Shown: positions 60,819 through 64,000 of the stretch, piece by piece
How the letters are laid out: the number at the start of each line of letters is the position of its first letter
How positions within the stretch are numbered: position 1 is the stretch's first letter
The notes under the pieces: generated by a model
The model's database searches: none
Seen by the model: the letters and a program-made list of their open reading frames with translations, nothing else
What the model was told of the DNA's origin: nothing
Translations under genes and position numbers: made by a program
Origin: Trichomonas vaginalis G3
Lineage: Eukaryota > Parabasalia > Trichomonadida > Trichomonadidae
Assembly (NCBI RefSeq): GCF_026262505.1
Contig: NC_067206.1
Span: 36,657,896-36,721,895, forward strand
Length of the DNA stretch: 64,000 nucleotides
Reading direction: 5' to 3'

Positions 60819-62071
60819 CCTTTCTTTATGCTAGTTTTTAAAAACTAGCATAAAATAGGCTAAAGTTTATGGTGCTATGATGCTTTATCTTATAACACAA
60901 AATTTCAAATTCAAAATTTCAATTATTCAGATAATCGCTTTAATATCAAGGCATTCTTCCTCTTTTAAATGATTACAGTCTAGCAATAAAAGCATAATCC
61001 AACGTTCTTCTTTCAAATTTGCAAATAATTTCTTTCGTTGCAATCGTTATTTTTATTTATATCTATCAAAAACAAAAAATACGAGTACTAAAAAGCTTAT
61101 ACTCAAGTAAGCAAAGGCAAACTTGCATGTAACTACCAAATTATTGATTTTGAAATCTTATTTTCTCAACCAATATTAAATATCCTAAAACTTTATCATG
61201 ACAGTTGTTATAGGGAAGGTACAAGCTTCTATTTAAGAAAGACTTTATTTTACAAGACTTTTGAATCATTTTTTTTTTATTTTATATTGTTTTCTTTATT
61301 TGTTCGACTAAAAATTATTTGTTTATTAGATTTTAGAAGTTATTATTATAATTTTAAAGATGAAAACACAACCTCTTACAACTCTAAGTTATCTATTGGA
61401 ATGAATATGAGCTCTTCAAAAATAAATATAGAACATAAGTATATAGTACGTAATAAAGTTGCCCTTTTATGGTGCCTTTGATCATTCTGGGACAACCCCT
61501 GCCTTTTTGAGTGGAAAAACTTGGTAATTTTCAAATTTAAATTTCATCGCCAAAAGTCTAACAAGATTGCAAAAATATACTGAAAAATTATTTATGAACA
61601 AATTTTCATTCATCTATCGGCGCAAATTAATTAATCGACATTTTTTTTCTCGCATGCAGTGCAATAATCATCAAGCTTGCTATTTAAATTTTGTATTCCA
61701 ATTCACGCCGGTAAATTAGATTTGAATGAACTCTGACAATTTGTTTAGCTAACTCAAAAGGCATGAAATATTCATAAATATGCTTGAAATCATATTAATT
61801 ACTGCATAAAAATGAATATTCTTCCAAATATTGAAGATTTATTAATTATTTAAAATTGTTTTGATCCTAGGATTTTATGAAGCGCCAATAAAATGTATAT
61901 ATTTTTTTTGTCATTTTCGTTCAAATCAATATGTTTTGATTGCAATATATTTTTGAGCTATACTATTTAAGTTATAATAAGGTAATATAAATAGAATAAG
62001 TGGAAAAGCTTAACTATTTTTTTTATTCCTAATGAAACTCAGCTTCAAAACTACGATAAAAAGAATAGTAT
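60819..62071. other. Gene-free AT-rich spacer
   Basis: 1.25 kb without a credible gene (a 64-codon frame at 61287-61481 is unrecognisable). Holds a 30-bp perfect palindrome at 60825-60854, centre TTTTTAAAAA, arms TTTATGCTAG. Otherwise nothing is seen. Confidence 0.55.
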
Positions 62072-63955
62072 CTATGTAAGAGCATTAATTGCACCATGTG
62101 AAAGGAGAACTTCAGTAATTTCTGGATAGTTTTTATTTGCTGCAATATGAAGTGCGGTGTCTCCATTTTCATTTTTTTCATTGATATTCGCACCATGTGA
62201 AAGGAGAACTTCAGCAATTTCTTTACTATTATTCCATGCTGCAATATGAAGTGCGGTGTCTCCATTTTCATTTTTTCATTGATATTCGCACCATGTGAAA
62301 GGAGAACTTCAGCTGTTTCTTTACTATTATTCCATGCTGCAATATGAAGTGCGGTGTCTCCATTTTCATTTTTTCATTGATACTCGCACCATGTGAAAGG
62401 AGAACTTCAGCAATTTCTTTACTATTATTCCATGCTGCAATATGAAGTGCGGTGTCTCCATTTTCATTTTTTCATTGATATTCGCACCATGTGAAAGGAG
62501 AACTTCAGCTGTTTCTTTACTATTATTCCATGCTGCAATATGAAGTGCGGTGTCTCCATTTTCATTTTTTCATTGATATTCGCACCATGTGAAAGGAGAA
62601 CTTCAGCTGTTTCTTTACTATTATTCCATGCTGCAATATGAAGTGCGGTGTCTCCATTTTCATTTTTTCATTGATATTCGCACCATGTGAAAGGAGAACT
62701 TCAGCTGTTTCTTTACTATTATTCCATGCTGCAATATGAAGTGCGGTGTCTCCATTTTCATTTTTTTCATTGATACTCGCACCATGTGAAAGGAGAACTT
62801 CAGCAATTTCTTTACTATTATTCCATGCTGCAATATGAAGTGCGGTGTCTCCATTTTCATTTTTTCATTGATATTCGCACCATGTGAAAGGAGAACTTCA
62901 GCAATTTCTTTACTATTATTCCATGCTGCAATATGAAGTGCGGTGTCTCCATTTTCATTTTTTTCATTGATATTCGCACCATGTGAAAGGAGAACTTCAG
63001 CAATTTCTTTACTATTATTCCATGCTGCAATATGAAGTGCGGTGTCTCCATTTTCATTTTTTCATTGATATTCGCACCATGTGAAAGGAGAACTTCAGCT
63101 GTTTCTTTACTATTATTCCATGCTGCAATATGAAGTGCGGTGTCTCCATTTTCATTTTTTCATTGATATTCGCACCATGTGAAAGGAGAACTTCAGCTGT
63201 TTCTTTACTATTATTCCATGCTGCAATATGAAGTGCGGTGTCTCCATTTTCATTTTTTCATTGATATTCGCACCATGTGAAAGGAGAACTTCAGCAATTT
63301 CTTTACTATTATTCCATGCTGCAATATGAAGTGCGGTGTCTCCATTTTCATTTTTTTCATTGATATTCGCACCATGTGAAAGGAGAACTTCAGCAATTTC
63401 TTTACTATTATTCACTGCTGTATAATGAAGTGCGGTTTTTCCATTTTCATCTTTATCATTGACATTCGCACCATGTGAAAGGAAGTATTCCAAAAGGGAT
63501 GGACTATTAAATAGCGGTGTATAAACAAAGCATTTGTTTATATCATTAGTTTGATCGAAATAAACTAAAAAGGAATCGAGATTATTGTAAATTCCACAAT
63601 ATTTTAAATTGATCTCTATATTGTACTCATTCATTAAGAATGTAACAAAATCAATGTTGTGTGAAATAATTGCATATATCATGCGTTTTTCATTTGGTTT
63701 TTGATATTTCAAACATTCACTCATGATCTCTTGATTTCCGCCTAAAAATGAAAATTTCAGACATTTTTGAGTTATTTCGGATTTAAATTTTGATCTTAAT
63801 AACTTGAAACAATCAACAGCTCCATGGTAACAACATAATTCAAGTAATGAATATCCTTTGTAAGAATATGGATATAAATCGCTTTTGAGCTTTTGATCTT
63901 TATCAAATTCATCTCTTTCGGTGAATATGATGAAATTTTCTTTGTCGTTATTCAT
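62072..63955 (-). pseudogene. DUF3447/ankyrin-repeat gene with recurrent one-base length changes
   Basis: The N-terminal ~170 residues (ATG at 63955) match the trichomonad DUF3447 pattern (LLELCCYHGAVDCFKLL, then IDFVTFLMNEYNIEINLK). At least 14 ankyrin units follow (DTALHIAAWNNSKEIAEVLL with GANINEKNENG). The start and the final TAG at 62072 are in the same frame over 628 codons. However, nine of 13 units carry six rather than seven As in the NEKNENG codons, which breaks the frame repeatedly; the nine losses add up to a multiple of three. As read the frame closes after 267 codons. It could be a pseudogene, a gene rescued by slippage, or a homopolymer sequencing problem. Ankyrin proteins act as protein-binding scaffolds. 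Confidence 0.75.
62080..63460 (-). repeat. 98/99-bp tandem ankyrin-coding array
   Basis: About 14 near-identical units of 99 bp (or 98 bp where one A is missing). Two minor variants alternate (GCAATTTC against GCTGTTTC on the plus strand), showing that blocks of units were duplicated. The units at the two ends are the most diverged. Confidence 0.9.
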
Positions 63956-64000
63956 AATTGCTTTGTATATTGTATTCTCTGTATGAATTTCCAGATTTTT

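Noticed and set aside
61287-61481. 64-codon frame in the right spacer
   Set aside because: Short, AT-rich and unrecognised, with no promoter-like or neighbour evidence.

Overview
The window looks like a draft-assembly contig of a parabasalid protist, most probably Trichomonas vaginalis or a close relative. The DNA is AT-rich and the genes are intronless as far as I can see. Gene families typical of that lineage are present: multi-pass proteins resembling the membrane part of its adenylyl-cyclase family, DUF3447-type ankyrin proteins, discoidin-like surface fragments and a Rab. A complete-looking Maverick/Polinton with its own terminal repeats fills the middle, and a 100-base run of N marks an assembly gap. 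The species call is inference from family content; no search was run.

Host genes, left to right: a multi-pass PAS-containing membrane protein running in from the left edge (1-2496, +); a discoidin-like fragment (3220-3996, -); a pseudokinase (7626-8654, -); a small acidic coiled-coil protein (9838-10272, -); a giant PH-domain coiled-coil/proline-rich protein with a 78-bp tandem array (11565-18013, -); retromer VPS35 (20987-23356, -); a Rab GTPase (24347-24961, +); a helical hypothetical protein (56573-58765, +); and a DUF3447/ankyrin gene whose repeat array is riddled with one-base length changes (62072-63955, -). The gaps between them are AT-rich and hold many small non-autonomous DNA transposons. 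These include three near-identical 1.1-kb copies with exact 8-bp target duplications (4960, 25397, 59706), a 1.6-kb element with another 8-bp duplication (54880-56461), a TTAA-flanked 0.7-kb element (58931-59666), a TA-flanked element (4541-6927) and several short inverted-repeat units. One gap holds five back-to-back near-perfect hairpins (10542-10854), and another a 32-bp perfect hairpin (19415-19482).

The Maverick/Polinton (27325-54772, 27.4 kb) has identical 45-bp terminal inverted repeats. Its recognisable parts are a major-capsid candidate, three penton-like genes, a protein-primed DNA polymerase B, a second and more divergent polymerase-like gene, a packaging ATPase, a DDE integrase, an adenine methyltransferase, a family of KilA-N genes, a T5orf172-like remnant, amphipathic minor proteins and a protein strongly reminiscent of phage tail fibres. 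About a dozen of its frames are interrupted and it spans the assembly gap, so it is treated as a broken but young-looking fossil. Most of its genes share an ATTTTTAT-type motif just upstream of the start codon. The left half carries six copies of a GGTGA...TCACC hairpin, and a 21-bp tandem array lies between two divergent genes at 44 kb.

Most worth a second look: the tail-fibre-like protein and second polymerase in the Maverick, its shared promoter motif, and the five-hairpin array in the host DNA.
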